Assembly (NCBI GenBank): GCA_020426345.1
Contig: JAGQQE010000019.1
Location: 1-34,983, forward strand
Length of the DNA stretch: 34,983 nucleotides
DNA from: Planctomycetaceae bacterium
GTDB taxonomy: Bacteria > Planctomycetota > Planctomycetia > Planctomycetales > Planctomycetaceae
Direction: 5' to 3'
Shown: one piece after another, positions 24,504 through 33,215 of the stretch
Layout of the letters: every line of letters begins with the position of its first letter
How positions within the stretch are numbered: position 1 is the first letter of the stretch
Notes under the pieces: model-generated
Told to the model about the DNA's origin: nothing
Seen by the model: only the letters and a program-made list of their open reading frames with translations
Database searches by the model: none
Position numbers and translations under genes: made by a program

Positions 24504-25631
24504 GTGTCAGAGAAATTCTTTCAGCGAATTAACTATTCTTCCAGCACAGAAGACAGCGAAGCCGAATTGAGAGCGCTTCGGCTGTCCGATTCGGATTCTG
24601 TTGTCTGCATCACCGGTAGCGGCGCCCGATCTCTGGATCTGCTGACTGCAACACCGGCACGCATCGTCAGCGTTGATTTTTCTGCGGCCCAGAATCACCT
24701 GCTTCAGCTCAAGATTGCCGGATACCGTCACCTGGACTATCAGGACTTTCTACACTTCACCGGCTGCCATTTGTCCCCTCGAACAGAACAACTGGCAGAC
24801 CAGATGCTGTCGTATTTGCCCGCCGACAGTCGCGAATTCTGGAAGCAGAACAGGCCGGCTCTCAAAGGAGGCCTGTTGTATTGTGGCACGTGGGAAAAAC
24901 TGCTGCGACAAATGTCGCGGACCACATGTCTGCGGCAAAGACACGTCGATGGCTTGCTGAATGCGGCCGACCTTAATGAGCAGCGCGACTACTGGCGTCA
25001 GCACTGGACGGGATCTTTCTTTCGCAATTTTCTTCGAATCCTGTCAAACCGGTTTCTGTGGACAAGGATCATTCGCGAACCCGGAGCACGATTGATTCCA
25101 CGGGAATTCAATGTCGCGGACTATCTCTATTCGTGCCTTCAGCTGATGGCAAATCATTCGCTGCTGCGGGAGAATCCCTACGCAAACCTGATTTTCTGCG
25201 GCAGGTACACAACGCATTGTCGGCTGCCAATTCATCTGCAGGAAGATAACTTCGAACACATCCGGGACAACCTGGATCGTATTCACATTCACACCGCCCC
25301 GATTGATACATTTCTTTTGAGTCAGGAGCGATGCTTTGACGCTTTTTCGCTATCGGACTTTGCATCCTATGCAACCCCGGAAGCCTACCAGAACATCTGG
25401 CGGGCTGTAGCTGGTGCGGCCAAACCGGGTGCACGTTTTTGCGAACGGTTCTTCCTTGTGAAGTACGAACAGATGAACGCGTTGAAAGTTCGAGATTCAG
25501 AGTTGGAAGAACAGCTCAGGAGAATGGATCACACTTGTCTGTATACATTTCACGCCGGCGCGTTAGCCGGAGCCATTGGAGAGGATCGCAATGAGCAGCA
25601 GAGGAATGAGCGGCAGAGGGATGAGCAGTAG
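24504..25631 (+). CDS. BtaA-like (DUF3419) SAM-dependent aminocarboxypropyl transferase
   Basis: About 375 residues. BtaA moves the 3-amino-3-carboxypropyl group of S-adenosylmethionine to diacylglycerol in betaine-lipid synthesis. Here VSEKFFQRINYSSSTEDSEA, the SAM-binding strand VVCITGSGARSLDLL, ARIVSVDFSAAQNHLLQLK and a late DAFSLSDFASYATPEAYQNI follow the DUF3419 pattern. Two family signatures look changed: the usual NYSQCWED-like stretch reads NYSSSTED, and GxNAL-like reads GARSL. I chose the GTG at 24504, where family similarity begins; a GTG at 24426 would add an unconvincing 26 residues. No BtaB methyltransferase gene follows, so the acceptor may not be diacylglycerol. The C-terminus is a 15-base tandem repeat (NEQQR, NERQR). 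It is first in a three-gene run. Confidence 0.8.
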   Translation: MSEKFFQRINYSSSTEDSEAELRALRLSDSDSVVCITGSGARSLDLLTATPARIVSVDFSAAQNHLLQLKIAGYRHLDYQDFLHFTGCHLSPRTEQLADQMLSYLPADSREFWKQNRPALKGGLLYCGTWEKLLRQMSRTTCLRQRHVDGLLNAADLNEQRDYWRQHWTGSFFRNFLRILSNRFLWTRIIREPGARLIPREFNVADYLYSCLQLMANHSLLRENPYANLIFCGRYTTHCRLPIHLQEDNFEHIRDNLDRIHIHTAPIDTFLLSQERCFDAFSLSDFASYATPEAYQNIWRAVAGAAKPGARFCERFFLVKYEQMNALKVRDSELEEQLRRMDHTCLYTFHAGALAGAIGEDRNEQQRNERQRDEQ

Positions 25632-25635
25632 AAAT
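25591..25635. repeat. 15-base tandem repeat across the BtaA-like stop codon
   Basis: Three adjacent 15-base units begin ATGAGC; two end in CAGAGG plus one base. The period keeps the frame and encodes the repeated tail. The stop (TAG, 25629-25631) is in the third unit, where CAG in the first unit has become TAG. Confidence 0.87.
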
Positions 25636-25664
25636 CGGATCAGTGTGGTGAACAGGACGGGGCC

Positions 25665-26627
25665 ATGAACGCAGAAATAACTGCTGCAGAATTCTGTGTG
25701 CCGGGCGACATACAAACTGCCGAACAACTTGCGACACTGCTGAAGTGTGAAGTCGACTGGCTGGAAAACAAGATGGGCGTTGCCACGCGTTACGCCTGCA
25801 GGCCGGGTGATGATCCTGCGTTCTTCGCCAGCATCCCGGCTCGCCGGGCAATGGAACAACGCGGCGCACCGGATCTGATAATCTATGCGAGCGCGACGGT
25901 CCGACAATTCATCCCCGACACTTCCGTCTTTGTTGCTCGCGAACTGGGGCTTGATGGTGTGCCCTGCTTTTGTGTTCATGCCACCTGCCTGTCTTTTCTG
26001 ATTGCACTTAACCATGCCAGTCTCGTGATCGATGCCGGACAGTGTTCCAGGGTGTTGATCGTCTGTGCAGAAATGGCCACACTCAGTCGTAATATTCGTC
26101 ATCAGGAATCTGCAGCGTTGTTTGGCGATGGTGCTGCAGCCGTCATGGTCGAACCGAGTCAGCGGAAATCGGGGCCGGTTTACTATTGCCAGAAGACCTG
26201 GCCGGTTCATGCGGAACTCGCTCAGATTCGTGGAGGTGGATTGCTTCGACATCCCGAATTCGCGGAAACGACACCGGAAGATCACCTCTTCCAGATGGAC
26301 GGCGACAATCTGCTTCGGGCGACCCTGCCCAGACTCAAGCCGTTTCTGGACGATTTTTTTCGTGACGCCAGCATGACGCCTGAGTCTGTGGACTGGCTCA
26401 TTCCCCATCAAACTTCGGCCGCAGGTATGAAGGTCCTGCCACGGCTGGGGATTCCGGAAGACCGTACGATTGATATCTTCGCTCGATATGGAAACTGCGT
26501 ATCCGCATCCTTACCGATGGCCCTGGCCGTGGCCGTTCAAGGCAACAAAATTCAATCCGGTGATCTTGTTTTGTTTCTGGGGAGCGCGGCTGGCCTTTCG
26601 CTGGGCGCCATGCTCTGGACGTGGTGA
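25665..26627 (+). CDS. FabH/OleA-like 3-oxoacyl-ACP synthase III family protein
   Basis: A 320-residue thiolase-fold condensing enzyme. The catalytic triad is complete: C108 (HATCLSF), H248 (LIPHQTSAAG) and N277 (YGNCVSASLP). FGDGAAAVMVE and DWLENKMGV are also typical. The length fits FabH and OleA. FabH primes fatty acids from acetyl-CoA; OleA joins two long acyl-CoAs head to head. The setting, next to an OleD-like dehydrogenase and not among fab genes, favours a specialised role (inference). AGGACGGGG lies just before the ATG. The gap to the upstream gene is 33 bases and to the downstream gene 6 bases, so the three are likely one transcript. No acyl carrier protein or AMP ligase gene is seen. 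Confidence 0.88.
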   Translation: MNAEITAAEFCVPGDIQTAEQLATLLKCEVDWLENKMGVATRYACRPGDDPAFFASIPARRAMEQRGAPDLIIYASATVRQFIPDTSVFVARELGLDGVPCFCVHATCLSFLIALNHASLVIDAGQCSRVLIVCAEMATLSRNIRHQESAALFGDGAAAVMVEPSQRKSGPVYYCQKTWPVHAELAQIRGGGLLRHPEFAETTPEDHLFQMDGDNLLRATLPRLKPFLDDFFRDASMTPESVDWLIPHQTSAAGMKVLPRLGIPEDRTIDIFARYGNCVSASLPMALAVAVQGNKIQSGDLVLFLGSAAGLSLGAMLWTW

Positions 26628-26633
26628 TCAACC

Positions 26634-28622
26634 ATGCAGGAAGAATTAGAATTGCAGGAAACCCGACGAACCGCCGTGCAGCCGACCCACACGAATACTG
26701 ATTTGATCGAAATGGCCAAACGTTCGCTGGGGTCCGGCCGACGAATTCTGATCACAGGTGGCACCGGCTTTGTGGGTTCGGCACTGGCACAGGTGCTTTG
26801 TGACGCCGGAAATGATGTGACCATAACAGGACGCAGCCGTTTCCGTGTTCGCAGTGACGGTCGATTTGTCGCAGCCAACATTTCTAATTCGGAAGAGGTC
26901 GATGAACTCTGCCGCGATCAGGAAATCATTTTCCATTGTGCGGCAATGACATCACCATGGGGATCGCTTCACCAGCACCGCTCTGTGAATCTGGATGGCA
27001 CAGAAAATGTCGTTCGAGCCTGCGTGAAACATCAGGTGCAGCGATTGGTTCACGTCTCTTCAACGGCCATCTACTTTCAGTTTCGTGACAGTGATATTAC
27101 CGATGAAAGCCCGCTGCCATCACGATTCAGTTGTGCGTATGCTCAATCGAAAGCTGAAGCAGAACGTGTTGTTGAGGCCGCCATTCAAAACGGGCTGAAT
27201 GCTTACATCGTTCGAGCTCGCGCTGTGTTTGGACCGGGAGACAATGCACTATTACCGCGTTTGATCCTGGCGGCTCAGCAGGGTCGGCTTCGGCAGATTG
27301 GCGCCGGTAACAATCTGTGCGATCTGACGTACATTGATAACCTTCTGGCCGGCCTGATTCTGGCGGCTGATGTGAGACGCACCGTTGGTTGTTGCACCAT
27401 TACAAACAATTCGCCCGTCCGGCTGTGGCCGCTGCTGCACGAGGTGCTTGCAAAGACAACGGAAGGTTATGATCCGAGTCGCCAAATTCCCCGATGGCTG
27501 GCGATGTTGTTTGCGCGTGGCATGGAGTGGAAACATCGTCTGCTGAAACTTCGTGGAGAACCAGGTATCACGCGGTATTCCGTTGGCCTGCTTGCTCACC
27601 AGCAAACATTTACATCCGCTGCAGCAGGAAGAGACCTCGACTATCAACCGATTGTATCCGTGGAAGACGGCATTCAGCGCACCCTGACATCCATGAAGCA
27701 GAGGCCTCTGCTTTCCGGTACCCATTCGCCGCAGGTCACGGTTCGATTCTATTCGACCGGCTACATCGAATTCGGTCGACATCGCGCGGATCGTTCAGGC
27801 TCAAAGGAACGCACTCGTTTTCACGCAACCATTGCATTGATTACGCATCCCCGGTTTGGTTCGATTTTGTTCGATGCTGGATACAGTCCTGATTTCTTTG
27901 CTGCAACGCAGCGCTGGCCGTATCGCCTTTATCGCTGGGCAACCAAAGTCCACACGGACGAACACTGGACACCGAAAGCCTGGCTGCGTCGAGAAGGAAT
28001 TGCCCCGGAAGATTTGCGGCTGATTCTGGTTTCGCATTTTCACGGCGATCACATCTGTGGTCTGAACGCGTTTCCGAATGCAGAATTCATTACACTCGCC
28101 AAAACCTGGGAGATGGCGCGTCACCGAAGCGGGTTCGATGCGGTTCGACGGGGCATTCTTCCCGACTTAATTCCACGGGATTTCGGAAACCGAGTTCACA
28201 CGATCCATGAACTCCATGACCCGGGTCTCGGTGATGGTCAGCTGAGAACGTGCCACGACTTGTTTCGAGATGGCAGTATCAGGTTGTTTAACCTGGATGG
28301 ACACGCGCATGGTCAAATGGGAGTGCTGCTCAATACCGAAGGAGCAAAGCAGGTGTTTCTGGTCGCCGATTCCTTCTGGACTCGCACAGAAATTCAACGC
28401 CGACTCAAACCGACACGCGACTTTCGAATGATTGCTGATCACTATCGGGCTGCTTTACGAACCCGGGAGTCGATTTGCGATCTCGCGCAGCAGGTCCCGT
28501 CAATCCAGTTCGTGTGCACGCACTGCCCGGACTTTGCCAGAGAACAGCAGTTCGACGAAGTGCTTTTGAGTGTACGGGACCGGCCGCCTCTGATGACGCA
28601 GATCAACACGAGAGAAGAATGA
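26634..28622 (+). CDS. Fusion of NAD-dependent extended SDR and metallo-beta-lactamase fold
   Basis: A 662-residue two-domain enzyme. Residues about 37-355 are an extended short-chain dehydrogenase of the 3-beta-HSD/OleD type: nucleotide-binding TGGTGFVG at 41-48, HCAAMTSPWG, VSSTAIYF (142-149) and the catalytic Y169-x3-K173. Residues about 365-660 are a metallo-beta-lactamase fold: LITHPRFGSILFDAGYSPDF, the zinc motif HFHGDH at 468-473, LDGHAHGQMGVLL, VADSFW and a final THCPDF. The second half resembles lactonase/hydrolase members more than true beta-lactamases. A reductase and a hydrolase in one chain suggests successive steps on one intermediate, probably a beta-keto or beta-hydroxy acyl product of the adjacent ketosynthase (inference). 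It starts six bases after the ketosynthase stop. Confidence 0.9.
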   Translation: MQEELELQETRRTAVQPTHTNTDLIEMAKRSLGSGRRILITGGTGFVGSALAQVLCDAGNDVTITGRSRFRVRSDGRFVAANISNSEEVDELCRDQEIIFHCAAMTSPWGSLHQHRSVNLDGTENVVRACVKHQVQRLVHVSSTAIYFQFRDSDITDESPLPSRFSCAYAQSKAEAERVVEAAIQNGLNAYIVRARAVFGPGDNALLPRLILAAQQGRLRQIGAGNNLCDLTYIDNLLAGLILAADVRRTVGCCTITNNSPVRLWPLLHEVLAKTTEGYDPSRQIPRWLAMLFARGMEWKHRLLKLRGEPGITRYSVGLLAHQQTFTSAAAGRDLDYQPIVSVEDGIQRTLTSMKQRPLLSGTHSPQVTVRFYSTGYIEFGRHRADRSGSKERTRFHATIALITHPRFGSILFDAGYSPDFFAATQRWPYRLYRWATKVHTDEHWTPKAWLRREGIAPEDLRLILVSHFHGDHICGLNAFPNAEFITLAKTWEMARHRSGFDAVRRGILPDLIPRDFGNRVHTIHELHDPGLGDGQLRTCHDLFRDGSIRLFNLDGHAHGQMGVLLNTEGAKQVFLVADSFWTRTEIQRRLKPTRDFRMIADHYRAALRTRESICDLAQQVPSIQFVCTHCPDFAREQQFDEVLLSVRDRPPLMTQINTREE

Positions 28623-28948
28623 AGTCTTGCAGTGACTGTATTTGACGCAGTCTCTGGAGATTTCGATGGACATCAAGGACGTCGTTCAGGATGAGAACAC
28701 AACGTGGCGCTGAGAATCCCATTTCCCATTCGGATCACTTCAGTATGGTCAAATTCCTGCGATTGGTGCCCCACTGGGAACGCAGCATGAAATGTCCTAT
28801 AACCATGTCTGAATTGGGATGGTTCCTGCCTGAAACTTTTCAGTGGCTGGATCGGCCGGATACCAGTTCGGTGGTGGTGTTCTGACGGTATTCGAAGCCG
28901 TTCCGCGAGATTGGCCGTTCCACGAGATTGAAGGAGTGCGTGTTTCTG
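28623..28948 (+). promoter_or_regulatory. Intergenic leader region before the transhydrogenase genes
   Basis: These 326 bases hold no convincing gene and should carry the pnt promoter. A 15-codon ORF (28666-28713, MDIKDVVQDENTTWR) has a GGAG site six bases ahead and could be a leader peptide or chance. The ribosome binding site for pntAA is AAGGAG at 28931-28936. Confidence 0.4.
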
Positions 28949-30142
28949 ATGAGTCAGACGTTTGTTGCAGGAGTTCCGCGCGAGGCGGATCCGGAAGAAC
29001 GCCGTGTCGCCCTTGTTCCCCAGTCTCTGCCTGCTCTGAAAAAGCTGAATGTGGACGTGATTCTGCAGGCGGGAGCGGGTGAGGCAGCCGGGTTTCCTGA
29101 TGCGTTGTACCGCGAGAAGGGCGCGACCATTGTCGATGATCGTGATGCTGTCTATTCTCAGGCTGGCATCATCCTTCAGGTGCGAACACTGGGTGCCTGC
29201 GGAGATTATGGAGACGCAGATGTTGGCCGGTTTCGCTCCGGACAGGTGGTCATCAGCGGTTGTGAACCGCTCTGGTGTCCTCAGGGCGTTCAGCGAGCCG
29301 CGGCATCCGGCGCGACGATTTTTTCGCTGGAGCTGGTCCCGCGGATCACGCGTGCACAGAGTATGGATATTCTGTCTTCGATGGCGACAATCGCCGGCTA
29401 CCGAGCTGTCCTGCTGGCCGCAACCGCCGCGCCGAGAATGTTCCCTCTGATGATGACAGCAGCCGGCACACTAAAGCCGGCCCGGGTCATGGTGATTGGC
29501 GCCGGAGTCGCCGGTTTGCAGGCAATCGCATCGGCCAAACGACTGGGGGCTGTCGTGCTTGGCTACGACATACGTCCCGCGGTTCGCGAGCAGGTGGAAA
29601 GTCTGGGCGGCAAATTTGTGGAGCTGGATGTCAAGGCAGACGATGCCGAATCGAAAGGCGGCTACGCCAAAGAAATGTCGGACGACTTTTATCGCCGGCA
29701 GCAGGAAGCATTGAAGAAAGTCATTGCAGAATGTGATGTGGTGATTACCACAGCAGCCATTCCCGGCAGGAAAGCGCCAGTGCTGCTGACAAAAGAGATG
29801 GCCGAAGCGATGGCGCCGGGATCTGTGATTGTGGACATCGCGGCAGAACGAGGTGGTAACTGCGAAGTGACGGTGCCGGGACAGACCATTCAGCACAATG
29901 GAATTACGGTGATTGGTCCCGTGAATCTGGCCTCCAGTATTCCTGTCCATGCGAGTGAAATGTTCAGCAAGAACATCACCACTTTTCTCACACCGCTGAT
30001 CAAGTCCGGAGAGCTGAAGATTGATCTGAATGACGAAGTCCTGCGTGAAACACTGGTTGCCAGGGATGGTGAGGTTGTGAATCCACGTGTTCGAAGTTTG
30101 CTGGAGCTTCCCGATCTGGCCCCGGTTACTGGTACGACGTGA
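28949..30142 (+). CDS. pntAA: NAD(P) transhydrogenase alpha subunit, part 1
   Basis: About 397 residues, the NAD(H)-binding domain I of proton-translocating transhydrogenase, which moves hydride from NADH to NADP+ using the proton gradient. Seen are the alanine-dehydrogenase-like N-terminus (GVPREADPEERRVALVPQSL), the Rossmann motif VIGAGVAGLQAIASAKRLGA followed by GYDIRPAVREQVESLG, and DVVITTAAIPGRKAPVLLTK. The protein ends before any membrane segment, so the enzyme is the three-subunit type as in Rhodospirillum rubrum. I chose the ATG at 28949, which fits the family N-terminus and the AAGGAG 12 bases upstream, over a TTG at 28928. A 254-base gap separates it from pntAB. Confidence 0.95.
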   Translation: MSQTFVAGVPREADPEERRVALVPQSLPALKKLNVDVILQAGAGEAAGFPDALYREKGATIVDDRDAVYSQAGIILQVRTLGACGDYGDADVGRFRSGQVVISGCEPLWCPQGVQRAAASGATIFSLELVPRITRAQSMDILSSMATIAGYRAVLLAATAAPRMFPLMMTAAGTLKPARVMVIGAGVAGLQAIASAKRLGAVVLGYDIRPAVREQVESLGGKFVELDVKADDAESKGGYAKEMSDDFYRRQQEALKKVIAECDVVITTAAIPGRKAPVLLTKEMAEAMAPGSVIVDIAAERGGNCEVTVPGQTIQHNGITVIGPVNLASSIPVHASEMFSKNITTFLTPLIKSGELKIDLNDEVLRETLVARDGEVVNPRVRSLLELPDLAPVTGTT

Positions 30143-30396
30143 GAGAGATCGGCCGACTCACTGAGGCTTCCGGGACCGAATCTTCCTGACCCGGTCATTT
30201 GGAAGTCACTCACCGCATTCGCGACGTTTGCGGAACCGTTTGTTGGGGAGACCAGGCGGTTGAGCAGGATTTGAGAACGACTTCCAGAGATTCGACAGAA
30301 GCAATCGCAGGCACCGACGGATCGAATCGGCCTGAATTTCAATCCACAATAGCAATCAAGAGTATTCAAGAACGACGAAACCATCGGAGTCTGTCC

Positions 30397-30777
30397 ATGA
30401 CACCACTGATCTTACTTCTTGCCGACGAATCACCAGCCGGGGAACGGGCAGCCGAAATGCTGACTGAGGCAATTGCCGCCGCGCAGAATTCAGGCAGCAG
30501 CACCCTGTTGCTGTTGTTGACGATTTTTGTTCTGGCGGTCTTCGTTGGTACGGAAATCATTTCGAAAATCCCTCCCACGTTACACACGCCCCTGATGTCG
30601 GGATCGAATGCAATTTCCGGGATCACACTTCTGGGTGCAATTCTGGCCGGCGGGAATGACAGCGGAACACTGGCCACAGTTCTGGGGATGGCGGCTGTGA
30701 TTCTGGCGACGGTGAATGTCGTTGGAGGTTTCGTGGTGACAAATCGCATGTTGTCGATGTTTAAGTCCCGGAAATAG
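30397..30777 (+). CDS. pntAB: NAD(P) transhydrogenase alpha subunit, part 2
   Basis: A 126-residue membrane subunit supplying part of the proton channel. A hydrophilic N-terminus (about 1-34) leads to hydrophobic segments at about 36-56 (TLLLLLTIFVLAVFVGTEII), 69-88 and 93-115, with the family motif IPPTLHTPLMSGSNAISGI intact and TNRMLSMFK at the end. CGGAG seven bases before the ATG supports this start. The reading frame is open back to 30199, but the upstream extension does not resemble the family. The 254 bases between pntAA and pntAB are long for a transhydrogenase operon and may hold an internal promoter or RNA element. Confidence 0.93.
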   Translation: MTPLILLLADESPAGERAAEMLTEAIAAAQNSGSSTLLLLLTIFVLAVFVGTEIISKIPPTLHTPLMSGSNAISGITLLGAILAGGNDSGTLATVLGMAAVILATVNVVGGFVVTNRMLSMFKSRK

Positions 30778-30841
30778 CAAGAGACTGTTTCACTGACTTC
30801 AGAGATTCGTAAAGAAACTGAATTTCCGCAGAAAGACTGAT

Positions 30842-32242
30842 GTGAACACGGCATTGATCGACTTGTGTTATCTGATTTCGGCAGTGATGTTTATCATCGG
30901 CCTGAAAGGCATGACTCGCCCCAGAACGGCGGTCCGCGGGAACCTGATCGGGTCGGCAGCAATGCTGCTGGCCGTCATTGCAACCCTCATGCATTATCAG
31001 GTGGTGAGCTATGCTGGCCTGATCGTGGGAATGCTGATCGGCAGCGTGATCGGAGTCATTCTGGCGCTGCGAGTTGAAATGACCGCCATGCCGCAGCTGG
31101 TGGCGTTGTTCAATGGACTCGGTGGTGGTGCTTCGGTACTGGTCGCCGGGGCATGGCTGGCCGGAAAGGAATTTGCAGGTGATCTTGCAGCAAACAACAG
31201 TGTCGCCGACGCTCTGACGGCGACGGGGGCATCAGGCCTGATCGGTGCGGTTACCCTGTCCGGAAGTCTGGTTGCCTTCGCGAAGCTGCAGGAACTGAAG
31301 TTCATTCGTGATTTCAATGCCCCCTGGCAAAAGCCGGCAAATTTGTTCCTTGCGGGCGCGTGTATTTTGCTTTGTGCTTTGATGGTGCTGCAGCCAGCGC
31401 ATGCACAGGCCTACTTCTGGATCATGTCGCTGCTGGCACTGGCGATGGGTGTTTTGCTGGTCGTTTCGATTGGCGGTGCCGACATGCCGGTGGTCATTGC
31501 ACTCTTGAATTCGTATTCGGGAATTGCTGCTTCGGCGACGGGGTTTGTTCTTCAAAACAACCTGCTGATTATCGCGGGTTCCCTGGTCGGCGCTTCGGGT
31601 ATTCTGCTGACGCGCATTATGTGTACAGCCATGAATCGGAGCCTTGCCGCCGTACTGTTTGGCACGCTGCAGGCAAAGACAAAATCGAAATCCGATGACG
31701 ATATTTATGCCAACGTGAAATCGTCTTCGGCCGAAGAAGTGGCCATGATGCTGGAGGTTGCTCAAAAGGTCCTGATCATTCCCGGGTACGGTATGGCTGT
31801 GGCTCAGGCCCAGCATGCAGTTCGAGATCTGACCAACCTGTTAACAGCACGCGATATTGATGTTGAATTCGGCATTCATCCGGTCGCCGGTCGAATGCCG
31901 GGCCACATGAACGTTCTTCTGGCAGAAGCAGACATTGCCTACGAACGGCTTAAAGAGATGGACGAAGTCAATTCCACGATGGATCAGGTCGACGTCGCGA
32001 TTGTGCTTGGTGCCAATGACGTCGTGAACCCATTGGCCCGAACAGACCCTGACAGCCCCATTGCCGGAATGCCCGTCATCGATGCCGATCGCGCCAGGAC
32101 AGTTGTCGTGGTGAAACGAAGTCTGAGTCCCGGATTCGCAGGGATCGCTAACCCATTGTTTGCGATGGACAACTCTCTGATGCTGTTTGCGGACGGCAAG
32201 CAGGCCATTGTCGACATCGTGAAAGCGCTGCAGGAAGGCTGA
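30842..32242 (+). CDS. pntB: NAD(P) transhydrogenase subunit beta
   Basis: A 466-residue subunit with the remaining membrane helices (residues 1 to about 280, e.g. LIDLCYLISAVMFIIGLKGM, and motifs such as PQLVALFNGLGGGAS and VVIALLNSYSGIAASATGF) and the NADP(H)-binding domain III (about 300-466): IIPGYGMAVAQAQHAV, FGIHPVAGRMPGHMNVLLAE, VLGANDVVNPLARTDP, SPGFAGIANPLF and the C-terminal helix. All signatures of an active enzyme are present. It starts with GTG at 30842, 64 bases after pntAB. The transhydrogenase supplies NADPH for biosynthesis, which may serve the SDR and oxygenase genes upstream, though this link is only positional. Confidence 0.95.
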   Translation: MNTALIDLCYLISAVMFIIGLKGMTRPRTAVRGNLIGSAAMLLAVIATLMHYQVVSYAGLIVGMLIGSVIGVILALRVEMTAMPQLVALFNGLGGGASVLVAGAWLAGKEFAGDLAANNSVADALTATGASGLIGAVTLSGSLVAFAKLQELKFIRDFNAPWQKPANLFLAGACILLCALMVLQPAHAQAYFWIMSLLALAMGVLLVVSIGGADMPVVIALLNSYSGIAASATGFVLQNNLLIIAGSLVGASGILLTRIMCTAMNRSLAAVLFGTLQAKTKSKSDDDIYANVKSSSAEEVAMMLEVAQKVLIIPGYGMAVAQAQHAVRDLTNLLTARDIDVEFGIHPVAGRMPGHMNVLLAEADIAYERLKEMDEVNSTMDQVDVAIVLGANDVVNPLARTDPDSPIAGMPVIDADRARTVVVVKRSLSPGFAGIANPLFAMDNSLMLFADGKQAIVDIVKALQEG

Positions 32243-32248
32243 CGTTGG

Positions 32249-33187
32249 ATGGCAGACGAATCGTCATTCACAGTACTTGCTATCGACGTGGGAAACACGA
32301 GAGCCAAATTCGGTTTGTTCCGTTGCAAAGTTGGTGCAAAGTCTGAATCTGCATCTGAGAAACACGAATTCGGCTCAGCAAACAGGCACTCTGCGGCATC
32401 CCCGATAGAGTCAGTGCCGGCAGCGATTGCGATTGTGGCGAGTGTTCTGGAAAAAGCCGTTGCGCCTGGTGAGATGCTCCGTGAATGGACACGCTCCCTG
32501 CCCTGCGACTTGCCGAAAATTGCTGTGGTTGCAGGCAGCGAAGTGGACCAGCGAGATCAATTGGTCTCCGATTGGCCGCTTGACCGCTGCCGACCGGTAG
32601 TGATCGATCATTTCGGCCAGATTCCCATCGGCGTTGATGTCGAGATGCCGGACCGAGTGGGAATCGATCGATTGCTGGATTGCTGGGCAGCATGGCAGAT
32701 GACTGGTTGTCGAAACGCAGTCATCGCAGTGGATTCAGGGACCGCAACGACGGTGGATCTGTTGACCAGCGACGGGATTTTTCGCGGGGGAAGCATTCTG
32801 CCCGGCTTGCGATTGTCGGCCCACGCAATGCATGACTACACAGCAAGACTGCCTTTGTTGAATACAGATGCAGAACAAATCGAGCTACCCTTGCTGCCCG
32901 GCCGCAACACTGAGGATGCCATGAGAGCCGGCTTGTTCATTGGACAACTGGGAGCTGTCAGGGAACTTGTTCAGCGTTTGAACGAAGCCAACTGTCGAAT
33001 CGGCAGAACGACATCAGGATCGCCCGTCGCAACAGAATTGGCATCAGGACCAGAGACATCAACGCCTCCATCGTTGTTTGTCACGGGAGGCGGAGGGCGA
33101 CAGCTCGTTCGTCACCTTCCAGGTGCTTTATTCGTGGACAGCCTTGCATTACATGGTCTTGCCATGCTCGCACCGATCGAAGTGTAG
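32249..33187 (+). CDS. coaX: Type III pantothenate kinase
   Basis: A 312-residue kinase of the CoaX/Baf family, performing the first step of coenzyme A synthesis. The N-terminal phosphate-binding motif is IDVGNTRAKFG (12-22). The catalytic Asp region is AVDSGTATTVDLL, followed by GGSILPGLRLSAHAM, RNTEDAMRAGLFIGQ and the FVTGGGG segment. It is longer than the usual 250-260 residues because of Ser/Glu-rich stretches near 28-55 and 250-275. It starts six bases after pntB and is probably co-transcribed with it; NADPH and CoA supply would then be linked. Downstream it faces a convergent gene with the dispersed hairpin repeat between them. Confidence 0.92.
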   Translation: MADESSFTVLAIDVGNTRAKFGLFRCKVGAKSESASEKHEFGSANRHSAASPIESVPAAIAIVASVLEKAVAPGEMLREWTRSLPCDLPKIAVVAGSEVDQRDQLVSDWPLDRCRPVVIDHFGQIPIGVDVEMPDRVGIDRLLDCWAAWQMTGCRNAVIAVDSGTATTVDLLTSDGIFRGGSILPGLRLSAHAMHDYTARLPLLNTDAEQIELPLLPGRNTEDAMRAGLFIGQLGAVRELVQRLNEANCRIGRTTSGSPVATELASGPETSTPPSLFVTGGGGRQLVRHLPGALFVDSLALHGLAMLAPIEV

Positions 33188-33215
33188 CCTCCAAAACACG
33201 TTCTCGATGCTGACT

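Noticed and set aside
25621-25668. 15-codon mini-ORF whose TGA overlaps the ketosynthase ATG
   Set aside because: It arises from the third tandem repeat unit and is too short to support as a gene.
30199-30396. N-terminal extension of pntAB to 30199
   Set aside because: The added 66 residues are polar and unlike any transhydrogenase; CGGAG just before the ATG at 30397 supports the shorter protein.
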